Source: CAYFYS01 sp965202905
GTDB lineage: Bacteria; Pseudomonadota; Alphaproteobacteria; MPNO01
Assembly (NCBI GenBank): GCA_965202905.1
Contig: OZ241868.1
Location: 1,736,001-1,800,000 of the forward strand
Length of the DNA stretch: 64,000 bases
Direction of reading: 5' to 3'
Shown here: positions 41,800-52,093 of the stretch, in pieces
Layout: each line of letters begins with the position of its first letter
Numbering within the stretch: position 1 is the first letter of the stretch
Notes under the pieces: model-generated
Told to the model about the DNA's origin: nothing
Databases searched by the model: none
What the model saw: the letters and a program-made list of their open reading frames with translations, nothing else
Program-made: the position numbers and the translations under genes

Positions 41800-44700
41800 T
41801 CAATTCAGCGCCACCGGCGAGCGCGCCATATAGTCCTGCCAAGCATGGACTTCGAGCGAGTCCTTGTCGCGCCGGCGCAGCGCCTCGACCACCGCGCGGG
41901 CGAGCTGCAGGTCGGTGATCAGCGGTATGCCCGCCTCCACCGTCCGCCGGCGAATCATGTAGCCGTCGGGCCGGCCCAGATCGTCGAACTCGCGCGGGAT
42001 GTTGATCACCAGATCGACCTGCTCGTCGTCGATCAGCGAGATCGCGCTGGGCTCCTCGTTAGCCGCCTTGGAAACCGTCGTGCAGTCGATGCCGATCGTG
42101 CTCAGCGCGTGCGCGGTGCCCTCGGTGGCGAAGATGGGCAGCTTGAGATCCTCGGCGATCACCCGCGCCTCGTCGGCGAACCAGAACTTGTCCTCCACCT
42201 TGCCGAGCGACAACAGCACACCCTTGGTCGGGAAGCGGAACCCGGTGGCGTGCATGGCGTGCAGCAGCGCCTCGTGCAGATCGTCGCCGAAACAGCCGAC
42301 CTCTCCGGTCGAGGCCATCTCGACGCCGAGAATCGGGTCCGCCCCGGTCAGGCGATCGAAGGAGAATTTGGGCGATTTGACCGCCACGAGGTCGAGGTCG
42401 AGGCTGTGGTTGTCGATCGGCTGGCGCACGCCCAGCATGCGGCGCATCGCCTCAGTGACGAAGTTGTTTCCGGTCACCTTGGAAACGAACGGGAAGCTGC
42501 GCGAGGCGCGCAAATTGCACTCGATCACCTTGATCGCGTTGTTCTTGGCCAGGAACTGCATGTTGAACGGGCCGGTGATCTGGAGCTCGCCGGCAATCGC
42601 CGCCGCGACCTTCCTGATCTGGCGGATGGTCTCGATATAGAGCCGCTGCGGCGGCAGGACGAGGGTGGCGTCGCCCGAATGGACACCGGCATCCTCGACA
42701 TGCTCGCTGATGGCGTAAAGCACCAGCTTGCCCCGGTCGGCGACCGCATCGATCTCGACCTCGCGGGCATGAGTCTCGAACTTCGAGACCACCACAGGAT
42801 GGCGCGGGCTGACCGCCGAGGCGCGGCCGAGGATGCGCTCGAGCTCGTGGGATTCGTGGGCGACGCTCATGGCGGCGCCGCTGAGCACATAGGACGGCCG
42901 GACCAGCACCGGATAGCCGCCGAGCCCGGCGACGACATCCCCGGTCTGCTCCAGGTCGGTGACATGGCGCCAGAGCGGCTGGTCGATGCCCAGCCGGTCG
43001 AGCATCGAGGAGAACTTCTGGCGGTCCTCGGCGCGGTCGATGTCGTCGGCCGAGGTGCCGAGGATGCGCACGCCCGCCTTAGCCAGGTCCAGCGCGAGAT
43101 TGTTCGGCAACTGGCCGCCCATGCTGAGCACGACGCCAAGCGGATTTTCCTGCTCGTAGAGGTCGAGGATCGACTCGAAGGTGATCTCGTCGAACACCAG
43201 CTTGTCGCAGACATCGAAGTCCGTGCTCACGGTCTCGGGGTTGTAGTTGACCATGATGGTCTCGAACCCGAGCTGGCCGGCCGCCTCGACGGCGTTCACG
43301 CAGCACCAGTCGAACTCGACGCTGGAGCCGATCCGGTAGGGGCCGGATCCGACGACGATGATCTTGCGCCGGGTCGACAGCGGCGCCTCGTCGGCCACCG
43401 CGCTGAAGGTGGCGTAGAGATAGTTGGTCTCGGCCGGAAATTCGGCCGCGGTGGTGTCGATCTGGACCAGCCGGCGATGGATGCCGTCCGCGCGCCGGGC
43501 GCGCCGGGTCTCGCCGTCGGCGACCCGGGCCAGGGCGTCGATGGCGATGTCGGCGAAGCCGAGCTCCTTGGCCCGGCGCAAAAGCTCGCGATCGCCGATC
43601 CCTTCGGATTTGAGGGTATCTCGCGTGGCGACGATCTCGGCCAACCCGTCGAGAAACCAGGGATCGATGCCCGACAGGCGCGAAATCTCGGCGACCGGGA
43701 TTCCGTCGCGCAGCGCGCGGGCGATCGCGAAGACCCGAAACGGCGTCGCGTTCTCGATCTCATCGCGCATGTCGGCGATGTCGAACGCATCGGGATCGAG
43801 GCCGGTCACGCCGATCTCCAGCATGCGCAGCGCCTTCTGGAGCACTTCGGAAAAGGTCCGGCCGATCGCCATCACCTCGCCGACGCTCTTCATCTCGCTG
43901 CCGATTCGGTTGGACGCGCCGCCGAACTTCGAGATGTCCCAGCGCGGGAACTTGCAGACCAGATAGTCGAGCGCCGGCTCGAAGAAGCAGGTCGTGCGCC
44001 GGGTGATCGCGTTGGGGATGTCGGGCAGCGCATAGCCGATGGCGATCTTGGCCGCCACATAGGCCAGCGGATAGCCGGTCGCCTTGCTGGCCAGCGCACT
44101 GGAGCGCGACAGGCGGGCATTGATCTCGATCACCCGGTAATCGCCCGAGGACGGATGCAGCGCGTACTGGATGTTGCACTCCCCGACGATGCCGACATGG
44201 CGCACGGTGTCGATCGCGACGCTGCGCAGCCTCTGGTATTCGTCGTCGGTCAGGGTCTGGGACGGCGCGACGACGATCGATTCGCCGGTGTGGATCCCCA
44301 TCGGATCCATGTTCTCCATGTTGCAGACCGCGAGACAGTTGTCGCGGCCATCGCGCACCATCTCGTACTCGATCTCCTTCCAGCCGCGCAGGCATTCCTC
44401 GACCAGCACCTGGGGGACGCCGCCGTCGAAGGAGCGCCGAAGCGCGCTGTCGAGCCGGTCCTCGGTATCGACGATGCCGCTGCCCTTGCCGCCCAGCGCG
44501 TAAGCGCCGCGCAGCATCACCGGCAGGCCGATCTCCCGGGTCGCCGCGCGGGCCTCCTCGACCGAATGGCAGGCGATCGAGCGCGCGGTCTTCACGCCGA
44601 TCTCGTCCAGCCGCTGGATGAAGCGATTGCGGTCCTCGGTGTCGACGACAGACTGGATCGGCGTGCCCAGGATACGCACGCCATAGCGGTCCAGCACGCC

Positions 44701-45024
44701 GCTCCGGTGGAGTTCGAGCCCGCAGTTGAGCGCCGTCTGTCCGCCGAAGGAAAGCAGAACCGCATCGACCCGCTCCTTACGGATGACCTCCTCGACCAGG
44801 GCCGGGGTGACCGCGATGAGATAGATCCGGTCGGCCATCCCCTCGGATGTCTGGATGGTCGCGACGTTCGGGTTGACCAGGACCGTCGAGATCCCTTCCT
44901 CGCGCATCGCCTTGATGGCTTGCGAGCCGGAGTAGTCGAACTCCCCGGCCTGTCCGATCTGCAGCGCCCCCGAGCCCAGGATCAGGACCTTGTTGGGTTT
45001 GGCAGGAAGATAGACTCCGTACAT
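41800..45024 (-). CDS. carB: carbamoyl-phosphate synthase large subunit
   Basis: CarB uses two ATP, bicarbonate and ammonia channelled from CarA to make carbamoyl phosphate for arginine and pyrimidines. At 1074 residues it is full length, with two ATP-grasp halves (LILGSGALQIGQAGEFDYSG at the start and VVGSGPYRIGSSVEFDWC midway). The C-terminal MGS-like allosteric domain (LPIFATEGTAHAL) follows. It lies four bases after carA. A long open frame on the opposite strand is an artefact of high GC content. Confidence 0.98.
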   Translation of the reverse strand: MYGVYLPAKPNKVLILGSGALQIGQAGEFDYSGSQAIKAMREEGISTVLVNPNVATIQTSEGMADRIYLIAVTPALVEEVIRKERVDAVLLSFGGQTALNCGLELHRSGVLDRYGVRILGTPIQSVVDTEDRNRFIQRLDEIGVKTARSIACHSVEEARAATREIGLPVMLRGAYALGGKGSGIVDTEDRLDSALRRSFDGGVPQVLVEECLRGWKEIEYEMVRDGRDNCLAVCNMENMDPMGIHTGESIVVAPSQTLTDDEYQRLRSVAIDTVRHVGIVGECNIQYALHPSSGDYRVIEINARLSRSSALASKATGYPLAYVAAKIAIGYALPDIPNAITRRTTCFFEPALDYLVCKFPRWDISKFGGASNRIGSEMKSVGEVMAIGRTFSEVLQKALRMLEIGVTGLDPDAFDIADMRDEIENATPFRVFAIARALRDGIPVAEISRLSGIDPWFLDGLAEIVATRDTLKSEGIGDRELLRRAKELGFADIAIDALARVADGETRRARRADGIHRRLVQIDTTAAEFPAETNYLYATFSAVADEAPLSTRRKIIVVGSGPYRIGSSVEFDWCCVNAVEAAGQLGFETIMVNYNPETVSTDFDVCDKLVFDEITFESILDLYEQENPLGVVLSMGGQLPNNLALDLAKAGVRILGTSADDIDRAEDRQKFSSMLDRLGIDQPLWRHVTDLEQTGDVVAGLGGYPVLVRPSYVLSGAAMSVAHESHELERILGRASAVSPRHPVVVSKFETHAREVEIDAVADRGKLVLYAISEHVEDAGVHSGDATLVLPPQRLYIETIRQIRKVAAAIAGELQITGPFNMQFLAKNNAIKVIECNLRASRSFPFVSKVTGNNFVTEAMRRMLGVRQPIDNHSLDLDLVAVKSPKFSFDRLTGADPILGVEMASTGEVGCFGDDLHEALLHAMHATGFRFPTKGVLLSLGKVEDKFWFADEARVIAEDLKLPIFATEGTAHALSTIGIDCTTVSKAANEEPSAISLIDDEQVDLVINIPREFDDLGRPDGYMIRRRTVEAGIPLITDLQLARAVVEALRRRDKDSLEVHAWQDYMARSPVALN

Positions 45025-45028
45025 CGTC

Positions 45029-46117
45029 TCAGCGGTCCCTCATCGCGCGTATTTGGCGCAGGAATTCATCGAAGAGCACGCCCGAATCCCGCGGCCCGGG
45101 CGCGGCCTCGGGGTGGAACTGGATGCTCGAATAAGGCCGCGACCGGCAGCGGACGCCCTCGTTCGTGCCGTCGTTGAGGTTGACGAACCAGGGTTCCCAC
45201 CCGGACGGCAGGCTCGCGTCGCGCACCGCATAGCCGTGGTTCTGGCTGGTCACGAAGCAGCGTCGGGACATCAGGTCCTGGACCGGCTGGTTGATGCCGC
45301 GATGGCCGTAGCGGAGCTTGTAAGTGTCCGCGCCGGCGGCGAGCGCGAGGATCTGATTGCCGAGGCAGATGCCGAACAGCGGCTTGGGGTAATCGGTCCG
45401 GATGAGCTCGCGCACCTGGGCGATCAGCGCCCTGGCATCCTTCGGATCGCCCGGGCCGTTGCCGAACAGGACGCCATCGGCCTCGCCGGCGAGCTCGACC
45501 AAGTTCCGGCGCCAGCCCGCGCGCAGGACCGAGGCGTCGCGTTTCAAGAGCGAGCGGACGATGTTGTCCTTCGCCCCGGCGTCTACCAGCAGAATCCTGG
45601 TGTCGCCCGCGCCGTACCGGACGACATCGCGCGGCGCGACGAGGTCGTGGACAGTGGCCATGTCGACCGACTCGGCCGACTCGCGCGCCTTGCTGTCGGG
45701 CGTCGCGGCCGGTAGCAGCCAGCCCTTCATCGTGCCCACCTCGCGCAGCTTGCGGGTCAGGCGTCTGGTGTCGATCCCCTCGACCGCCGGCACGCCCTCC
45801 TCTTCCAGCCAAGCGCCCAGCGAACGCGCGGACGAGGCGTGGCTGGGCTTGCCCACATAGTGTTGGACGATCAGGCCCTGGACCTGGATCCGCCCGGACT
45901 CGAAGGGCCCGTCGATCGACTCCGGCGGCCGCGCCGGCGGGACGCCGTAATTGCCGATCAGCGGATAGGTCAGGATCAGGATCTGGCCGCGGTAGGACGG
46001 GTCGGTCAACGCCTCGACATAGCCCACCATCGCGGTGTTGAACACCACCTCGCCGGTGACCGCCTTCAGCGCGCCGAATGCGCGGCCGGTCATTTCCGTC
46101 CCGTCTTCGAGCACCAT
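45029..46117 (-). CDS. carA: carbamoyl-phosphate synthase small subunit
   Basis: This is the glutamine amidotransferase subunit of carbamoyl-phosphate synthase. MVLEDGTEMTGRAFGALKAV opens the N-terminal domain, with GEVVFNTAMVGYVEALTDPSYRGQI after it. The amidotransferase core is GICLGNQILALAAG with the nucleophilic Cys, and QFHPEAAPGPRD with the His/Glu pair. Homology begins about here, so the ATG at 46117 (362 residues) is used. The frame stays open to an ATG at 46234, and a GTG at 46168 behind AGGCGG is also possible. It is first in the carAB pair. Confidence 0.95.
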   Translation of the reverse strand: MVLEDGTEMTGRAFGALKAVTGEVVFNTAMVGYVEALTDPSYRGQILILTYPLIGNYGVPPARPPESIDGPFESGRIQVQGLIVQHYVGKPSHASSARSLGAWLEEEGVPAVEGIDTRRLTRKLREVGTMKGWLLPAATPDSKARESAESVDMATVHDLVAPRDVVRYGAGDTRILLVDAGAKDNIVRSLLKRDASVLRAGWRRNLVELAGEADGVLFGNGPGDPKDARALIAQVRELIRTDYPKPLFGICLGNQILALAAGADTYKLRYGHRGINQPVQDLMSRRCFVTSQNHGYAVRDASLPSGWEPWFVNLNDGTNEGVRCRSRPYSSIQFHPEAAPGPRDSGVLFDEFLRQIRAMRDR

Positions 46118-46274
46118 GCGAACCGATCGATTGCCCGGAAGTACTGCGTTCCCGATCAGCGCCGTCACAACGAAGCCCGCCTGGAGTTTGGGCCGAGCCG
46201 TTTCCGCGAGGAAACACGCGACTCGGTCTCGCATGGTCGGGCCGGGAATATGAGCGGGTTAAAACACCCAGGCT

Positions 46275-47594
46275 TCATGTCAAGCGCCGTAGACGGCAAA
46301 TGTAGAATCCGTCGAGCCCGCCCTGATCGGCGAGATGACAGGGCAGGGTGCGGATATCCCCCGCAGGGGTGACGAAGGGCCCGGCGCCCGGGACGTCGCC
46401 GCGACCGATCGCCGCCCGGGCGAAACGTCCGTCGCGCGCCAGGAAGCCGTCGACCACGCCGGCGCACTCCGCCGGCTGAAGCGAACAGACGCTGTAGACC
46501 AGCCGGCCGCCGGGGCGGACGTGCCGCGCCGCGGCCTCGAGGAGCGAGGTCTGCAGCGCGACCAGCCGCGCGACGTCCCGGGGGCCCTTGTTGCGGGCGA
46601 TATCGGGGCGCCGTCGGATCGTCCCGGTGCCGGTACAGGGCGCATCGAGCAGCACCCCGTCGAACGGCTGGGCCGGCTTCCAGCGAAGCAGATCGTCCTC
46701 GACCAGCTCCGCGGCGAGCCCAAGCCGGGCCAGATTCCCGACGACCCGCGCGAGCCGGGCGGCCGAGATGTCGAGCGCAGTCACCCGCGCGCCGGCGGCG
46801 GCGAGTTGGGCCGTCTTGCCGCCCGGGGCCGCGCACAGATCGGCGATTCGCGAACCGTCCGCCGGCCCGTCGAGACCGGCCGTCAGGACCCGCGCCGGCA
46901 GGGAAGCGGCCATGTCCTGGACCCACCACGCGCCCGCCGCGAACCCCGGCAGCCCGGCCACCGGGGCGGCCTCGCGCCTGAGCGAGCCGGTTGCCAGGAC
47001 CCGGGCGTCGAGCCTCGCCGCCCAAGCGCCGGGGTCGTCCTTGACGGTGACGTCCATCGGCGGCTCGGCGAGGTGGGCCTGCGCGATCGCGCGGGCGGTT
47101 TCCTTGCCGTAGGCCTCGGCCCAGCTTTGCCACAGCCAGTCCGGTGTGTTGATGCGCGCCTCGTCCTGGGCGCCGCACCGCGCCGCGCCCTCGCGGGCGA
47201 AGCGCCGCAGGACCGCGTTCACCAAGCCGCGGTAGCGGGCAAGCCGCGCGCCGCGGACCAGCGCCACGGTCTCGTTGACGGCGGCGTGCGACGGCGTGCC
47301 GAGGAAGACGAGCTGGACGGCGCCGAGCCTGAGCGCGTTCTGGACGGCGGCGGCCTGGCGCGGCAGCGCGGTGTCCAGGCAAGCCCCGATCAGGTCGTCG
47401 ATCTGGCCCAGCCGGCGCAGCGTCACCGCCGCCAGCAGCCGGCAGAACGCACGGTCCCGCGTTGCCAGCGCGGTGAACGGCCTGGAGGCAGCCAGCACTT
47501 CGTCCAGCGCCCGGCCGCCGTCGAGCACCGCACCGAGCAGGCCATGGGCTATCGCGCGCGCACCCGCGCCCAGCGCAGCCTTCATCGGGACCAT
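46275..47594 (-). CDS. rsmB: 16S rRNA (cytosine 967-C5)-methyltransferase
   Basis: This is an m5C methyltransferase of the RsmB/Fmu family. The N-terminal NusB-like domain (FTALATRDRAFCRLLAAVTLRRLGQ) precedes the Rossmann core. That core has IADLCAAPGGKTAQLAA for SAM, LLDAPCTGTGTIRRRPD with the releasing Cys, and LVYSVCSLQPAEC with the catalytic Cys. The start at 47594 is a choice among several in-frame ATGs between 47639 and 47585. It precedes carA on the same strand. Confidence 0.94.
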   Translation of the reverse strand: MVPMKAALGAGARAIAHGLLGAVLDGGRALDEVLAASRPFTALATRDRAFCRLLAAVTLRRLGQIDDLIGACLDTALPRQAAAVQNALRLGAVQLVFLGTPSHAAVNETVALVRGARLARYRGLVNAVLRRFAREGAARCGAQDEARINTPDWLWQSWAEAYGKETARAIAQAHLAEPPMDVTVKDDPGAWAARLDARVLATGSLRREAAPVAGLPGFAAGAWWVQDMAASLPARVLTAGLDGPADGSRIADLCAAPGGKTAQLAAAGARVTALDISAARLARVVGNLARLGLAAELVEDDLLRWKPAQPFDGVLLDAPCTGTGTIRRRPDIARNKGPRDVARLVALQTSLLEAAARHVRPGGRLVYSVCSLQPAECAGVVDGFLARDGRFARAAIGRGDVPGAGPFVTPAGDIRTLPCHLADQGGLDGFYICRLRRLT

Positions 47595-47677
47595 CCGTCC
47601 ATCGCGGCCTTGATGCGCCGCCGCGCGCCGGACGGTCAAGCCCTTGGACTCGGCGTACCCGGCGCTATAGCCCGGAC

Positions 47678-47833
47678 ATCACCGAGAAAAGGCGCAAGAC
47701 GCCGGAACCTGGCGAAGCGGAGCCGAAACCCGCCGAGGCGGAGGCCGCGGCGGTTGCCGGGATTGGCGGCCGCGAGGGGCCGGACCCGATCCGCTTCGGC
47801 GAACGGGAAAAGGACGGCTGCTGCATCGACTTT
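47678..47833 (+). pseudogene. fossil of succinate dehydrogenase assembly factor 4 (DUF1674)
   Basis: A 52-codon stretch, ITEKRRKTPEPGEAE then GGREGPDPIRFGEREKDGCCIDF, is the DUF1674/SdhAF4 pattern, which normally ends near IRYGDWEKDGRCIDF followed by a stop. Here the first codon is ATC rather than a start, the conserved Asp-Trp is Glu-Arg, and the stop is missing, so the frame runs on into Arg/Pro codons. It looks like a dead copy upstream of an insertion-sequence remnant. Confidence 0.65.
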
Positions 47834-47920
47834 CGACGACCTCCACGCGGCGCGTTCTCCTTCCGCGCCGGAGGATTTGGCCGGATCGTCGATGGCCGGA
47901 CGCAGCGCCAGTGCGGCTGG

Positions 47921-48169
47921 AAGCCTTACTCCCGGCAGGCGCCGGAAGTCGAATGCATCATCTTCACCAATCTCGAGCGCCCGGCGCTCGGCCTCCGCCA
48001 CGGGCCGAGGCGGCCGCATCTGAAAGCCTGTCTCGACGCGTTCGTCTTCTGCTTCAACCTCCGCCGCAATCGCCGTGCCGCCTCACCCTGCCCAGCCTGC
48101 ATCCTGCCCGGCAGCGGCTTCGCCGCCAACCCAATCACCTACAAAATGCCGATCGCCGGAGCTAAAGGG
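47921..48169 (+). mobile_element. IS1595-family (ISXO2-like) transposase C-terminal remnant
   Basis: The open frame reads ERPALGLRHGPRRPHLKACL then DAFVFCFNLRRNRRAAS and later GFAANPITYKMPIAG. This matches the end of ISXO2-type transposases (ALGTYHG, HLQAYLDEFVFRFNRRR, PITY). Only about the last 80 codons remain, without start or catalytic core. Nothing else identifiable lies between here and 48416. Confidence 0.75.
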
Positions 48170-48416
48170 ATAGGATTTCCCAGTCGAACCCCTGACAATG
48201 CATCTGTTCGGCTTCACGGTATCGTGGCCTTCCCTTCCGTTTATTGCGTACGCTCTCCGCCTTGCCCGACACAATTCCTTCGACGGAGATGTCGGGGGGT
48301 CCATCAAGTGGCGCGCCGCCGCCTCCAGCGTTTTGATCAATCCGGCCAGAGGCCACTTGCGCCCGGCCGCGCTCGCCAGGATCTCGACGGCCAGGGCGGC
48401 CTCGGCTGTCGCGCGC

Positions 48417-49280
48417 TCAGCCGCCAAACGCGCCCCTGTAGTCCCACGCGAAGTCCTCGATCGTCCTCGGGGCGCGGCCCAGCATCTCCATCAGCACCGC
48501 GCCGTCGCCGGTCATGCCGCCTTCCATGATCGAATCGATGACCGCGGACATGTGCTCGATCAGCCAGTCCGGCATACCGTTCTCCACCATCCTGGCGACC
48601 GCGGCCTCTTTGGGCGCCGTGACCAGGGTGATCTCCCGGCCGAGCGCCTTGGCGAGCGCTGCGACGGCGTCATTCAACGTCGTCGACGGCCCGTTCAGCG
48701 CGTAGGTCTTGCCGTGGTGGCCGTCCTCGGTGAGCACGCGGGCGGCGACCTCGGCGGTATCGCGGACATCGATCATGTTCATGACCGTATCGCCCGACAC
48801 CGGGTTGACCAGCTTGCCGTCCGCCTTGACGCCGGGCGCCGCCATCAGAAGGTTCTGCATGAAGTAGTTCGGCCGGAGGATCGTCCAGTCGAGGCCGCTG
48901 TCCTTCAGGTGGTTCTCGATATGGTACATCGCGCGCGGCGCCGGGATCGGGGAGTCGGCCCGGATCCCCTTCTCAGCCCCGGAGTTCTCCACCACGTATT
49001 TGACGCCGGCCGCCTTGGCAGCATCGATCGCGTCGCTCTGCTGCTGCCGGATGGTCGGGCTGTGGCCGGACAGCAGGAACATCTTGTCCGCCCCGGCCAT
49101 CGCCGCGGGCAAGGCCTTGGGCTTGCTGAGATCGCCCTCGACGAGGGCGATGTCCGGGCCCAGGGTCTCGCGCGCCTTGCCCACGTCGCGCACGATGCAT
49201 TTGAAGTCCACCCCGCGCCCGGAAAGGACCTTTACCAGTGCGCTGCCGGTCTTCCCCGTGCCGCCCAAGACTACGATCAT
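48417..49280 (-). CDS. NmrA-like NAD(P)-binding oxidoreductase
   Basis: The 287-residue atypical SDR starts MIVVLGGTGKTGSALVKVLS, with the GxxGxxG dinucleotide motif. It continues with VEGDLSKPKALPAAMAGADKMFLLSG and LDWTILRPNYFMQNLL, and lacks the YxxxK pair, as in NmrA/QOR2-type proteins. It may act as a redox sensor or quinone reductase. It stands alone after the insertion-sequence remnants. Confidence 0.9.
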   Translation of the reverse strand: MIVVLGGTGKTGSALVKVLSGRGVDFKCIVRDVGKARETLGPDIALVEGDLSKPKALPAAMAGADKMFLLSGHSPTIRQQQSDAIDAAKAAGVKYVVENSGAEKGIRADSPIPAPRAMYHIENHLKDSGLDWTILRPNYFMQNLLMAAPGVKADGKLVNPVSGDTVMNMIDVRDTAEVAARVLTEDGHHGKTYALNGPSTTLNDAVAALAKALGREITLVTAPKEAAVARMVENGMPDWLIEHMSAVIDSIMEGGMTGDGAVLMEMLGRAPRTIEDFAWDYRGAFGG

Positions 49281-49515
49281 GTTGGCTTCCCCTTGTGTCG
49301 ATGGGCGAGGCCATGTCGCATCGCCCCAGGTGTTGGTGAAATTCCCGATGTGCCGGGCCGCGCGCGGCGGTGCGGACCGGGTGGATGGCGACGCCCTTCC
49401 CCTCGTATTCCGCGCCCTTCTCTTCCGGGCGGAGCCTGGTCTCGATCGAGCACAGCGAGTCTCCATAGCGACAGGGCGTGAGCACCGCGCGCCTCCGGTC
49501 TCAGCGGCGGGGGGA

Positions 49516-50405
49516 TTATGATCGATCGCCCCGGCACGCGCCAGACGCCCCCCCTCCCGGTATCGTGACGCACGGAAACGAAGCCCCGGCTGGTCCGCAC
49601 CGCGCCGTATGCGGCCAACCCTGCCAAGCCCGCGACGGCGAAGGAGGCCGCGCCGGCCGCCGCGGGGAAGGGCGACAACGCGCCCGCGGTCGAAGGCGGC
49701 AGGATGAGCGCGAAAAAGCACATGTAAAAAACGCCGGCGCGACGATCGCCGCGACCGTGTGGACGCCGCCGAGCGCCAGGACCGCGAGGGCGGAGGCGGA
49801 GGCGGTCGCCACCAACGTGCCGATCATCAACAGCCGGTCCAGCCCGAGTCGGCCGACAAGCCAAGCGTCGGTCGGATAGCCGACGAAATTGCCCAGCATC
49901 ACGATCGCGAAATAGAAGCCGAACTCCTGGGGGCTCGCGCCGAGAAAGACGATCAGCGCCGCGGGCGAGCCGGCCAGGAAGGCGAACAGCACCGAGAACG
50001 ATACCGCGCCGCAGGCGACATGGGCCCAGAATATTCGGCTGGCCGCCGGCGCCGCAAACGCGCGGGCGAGCCGCGCCGGATCAAGGGCCCGCGGGTCGCG
50101 GCGCGTATTATTGGTTTCGGGGAGCCAGCTTGCATGCAGCAGCAGGGCCAGCGCGCCGTAGACGATCATGATCCAGAAGACCGAGCGCCAGCCGACCGCC
50201 TCGGTCAGGCAGGCGCCGAGGATCGGTGCAAGAATGGGCGCGACAGCCATCACCAGCAGCACCCAGGACAAGACCTGGGAGGCGGCTTCGCGGTCCAGCC
50301 GGTCGCGGATGACGGCGCGGCTGACCATCTGGGCGGCCGCCGCCACGAAGCCCTGCACCAGGCGGGCGCCGAGCAGGGTGTCGATCCCGGGCGCCAGGGC
50401 CAACG
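49516..50405 (-). pseudogene. Bcr/CflA-type MFS transporter, beheaded and frameshifted
   Basis: The minus-strand frame enters midway through a drug-efflux MFS protein. ALAPGIDTLLGARLVQGFVA and QMVSRAVIRDRLDREAASQVLSWV are the fourth and fifth helix region of Bcr/CflA members. The next parts follow normally to VHTVAAIVAPAFF. There the frame slips in a T-run (49726-49731 on the plus strand as A's), and FYMCFFALILPP continues one base out of phase. About 100 N-terminal residues are missing, replaced by the end of the CoxL-like gene. Confidence 0.8.
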
Positions 50406-52000
50406 CCACCGTCGCCGCGGCCGGAGGCGATTTTGTCGGTGTCGCCCCACACACAGCGCACTTGCGCCGGCGCGAGCCCCAGCATGTCGCAGACGATCTG
50501 CTTGAAGACCGTCTCGTGGCCCTGGCCCTGCGTCACCGAGCCGGCAAGGATTGTCGCCGTCCCGCCGCGGTCGAAGCGCAGCTTCGCCCCCTTGATCCCG
50601 GCCGCGGCCGCGCGCTCGATGGTGTTCGACAGGCCGATGCCGCGCAGCCGGCCGCGCGCAGCCGCTGCGCGCCAGCGGTCCTCGAATCCGGCAAGCCCGG
50701 CGAGCTCGATCGCCATGTCCATATTGGCCTCAAACGCGCCGCAGTCGTAAGTGAAGGTGAGCCCGGTCCTGAACGGCATGGCGGTGGGCGGGATGGTGTT
50801 GCGCCGGCGCAGCTCCACCGGGTCGAAGCCGAGCCTGAGCGCCGCGATATCGATGATCCGCTCCATTACATAGGCGGCTTCCGGCCGCCCGGCGCCGCGA
50901 CAGGGCCTCGTCGGGTTGGTATTCGAGAACAGCCCGGTCACGTCGACCGAGATCGCCGGCGTGGTGTAGACGCCGGCGAGCGTGCCCAGGTTCATCACGC
51001 CGGGGTTCGGCCCAGCCTGCATGAGATAGGCGCCGAGGTTGAAGAGCGTGCGCACCCGCATGGCGAGGAACTTTCCGTCCCCATCGAGCGCCAGCGCCAC
51101 GTCGGTGACGTTGTCGCGGCCGTGCGCGTCGCTCAGGAACGCCTCGGTCCTGTCGCAGGCCCATTTGACCGGCCGGCCGATGAGCTTCGAGGCCCACAGC
51201 GTCAGGGGAACCTCGGGGTAGATCTCCGATTTCATCCCGGAGCTGCCGCCGATGTCGCCCTCGATCACGCGGACATGGCTTTCCGGCACTCTCAGCACCG
51301 TCTCGGCCAGGCTCGCGCGACAGGGATGGACCTGCCGCAGCGTGGCGTAGAGGGTATAGGGGCCTTCGGCGGCGGCGTACCGGCCGACGCAGCCGCGCGG
51401 CTCTATGGAACTGGCGGTCACCCGGTTGATGACGAGGCGGCGTTCGACGATATGGGGGGGGGCGGCCTCGATCGCCTTGTCGACCGCCGCGCGATCGCCG
51501 CCGAGGTGGACGAAACAGATGTTGTCGGGACAGCCCGCCCAGACCGCGGGCGCGTCCGGCTCGGCCGCCGCCGCGGTCCCGGCGACGGCCGGCAGCGGCG
51601 CGTAGTCGACCGCGATCGACTCGGCCGCGTCGCGCGCCTGGGCGAGAGTCTCCGCGACCTCGAAGGCGACATAGTCGCCCACCCGGCGCACCCGGTCGCG
51701 GACCAGCGCCGGGTACGGCGGCACGTATATCGGGCTGCCATCGCAACGGGTCCGCCCGCCGCCGCGCGGCAGGTCGCCGAGCCCGGAACCCGCCCAGTCC
51801 GCGCCGGTGAGCACGGCCGGCGCCGTTCGCGCGGCGGAGGTGTCCACCGCGCGGATTTCGGCGTGGGCATGGGGCGAGCACAGCACCCAGCCATGAGCCA
51901 TGCGCGGCAGCACGGTGTCGTCGACGTATCGGCCGCTGCCGCGCAGCAGCCGCGGATCCTCCGAGCGCGGCGCCGACTGGCCCAGCGCGTACTCGCCCAT
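50405..52000 (-). pseudogene. CoxL-type xanthine dehydrogenase family molybdoenzyme, truncated
   Basis: The start at 52000 (GGAGGCGAGC upstream) opens a molybdopterin-binding large subunit. Segments are RSEDPRLLRGSGRYVDD, PHAHAEIRAVD, GDIGGSSGMKSEIYPE, CRGAGRPEAAYVMERIID and GSVTQGQGHETVFKQIVCD. It runs about 530 residues to WGDTDKIASGRGDGG and is then cut off in mid-motif at about 50405, where transporter sequence begins. About 250 C-terminal residues, including the catalytic Glu region, are lost. No CoxM or CoxS partner gene is nearby. Confidence 0.85.
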
Positions 52001-52093
52001 GCTCGCCTCCGATCGGGAAATGGCCGGACAAGCCAACACATCGGCCGGGCGCGGACAGGAGCGGAACGGCGCGGCGTACGATAGACCGTTTGC

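Noticed and set aside
41689..45177. Very long plus-strand open frame of 1162 codons
   Set aside because: It lies antisense to carB and carA, is full of His, Asp, Arg and Gly runs typical of GC-rich shadow frames, and has no domain.
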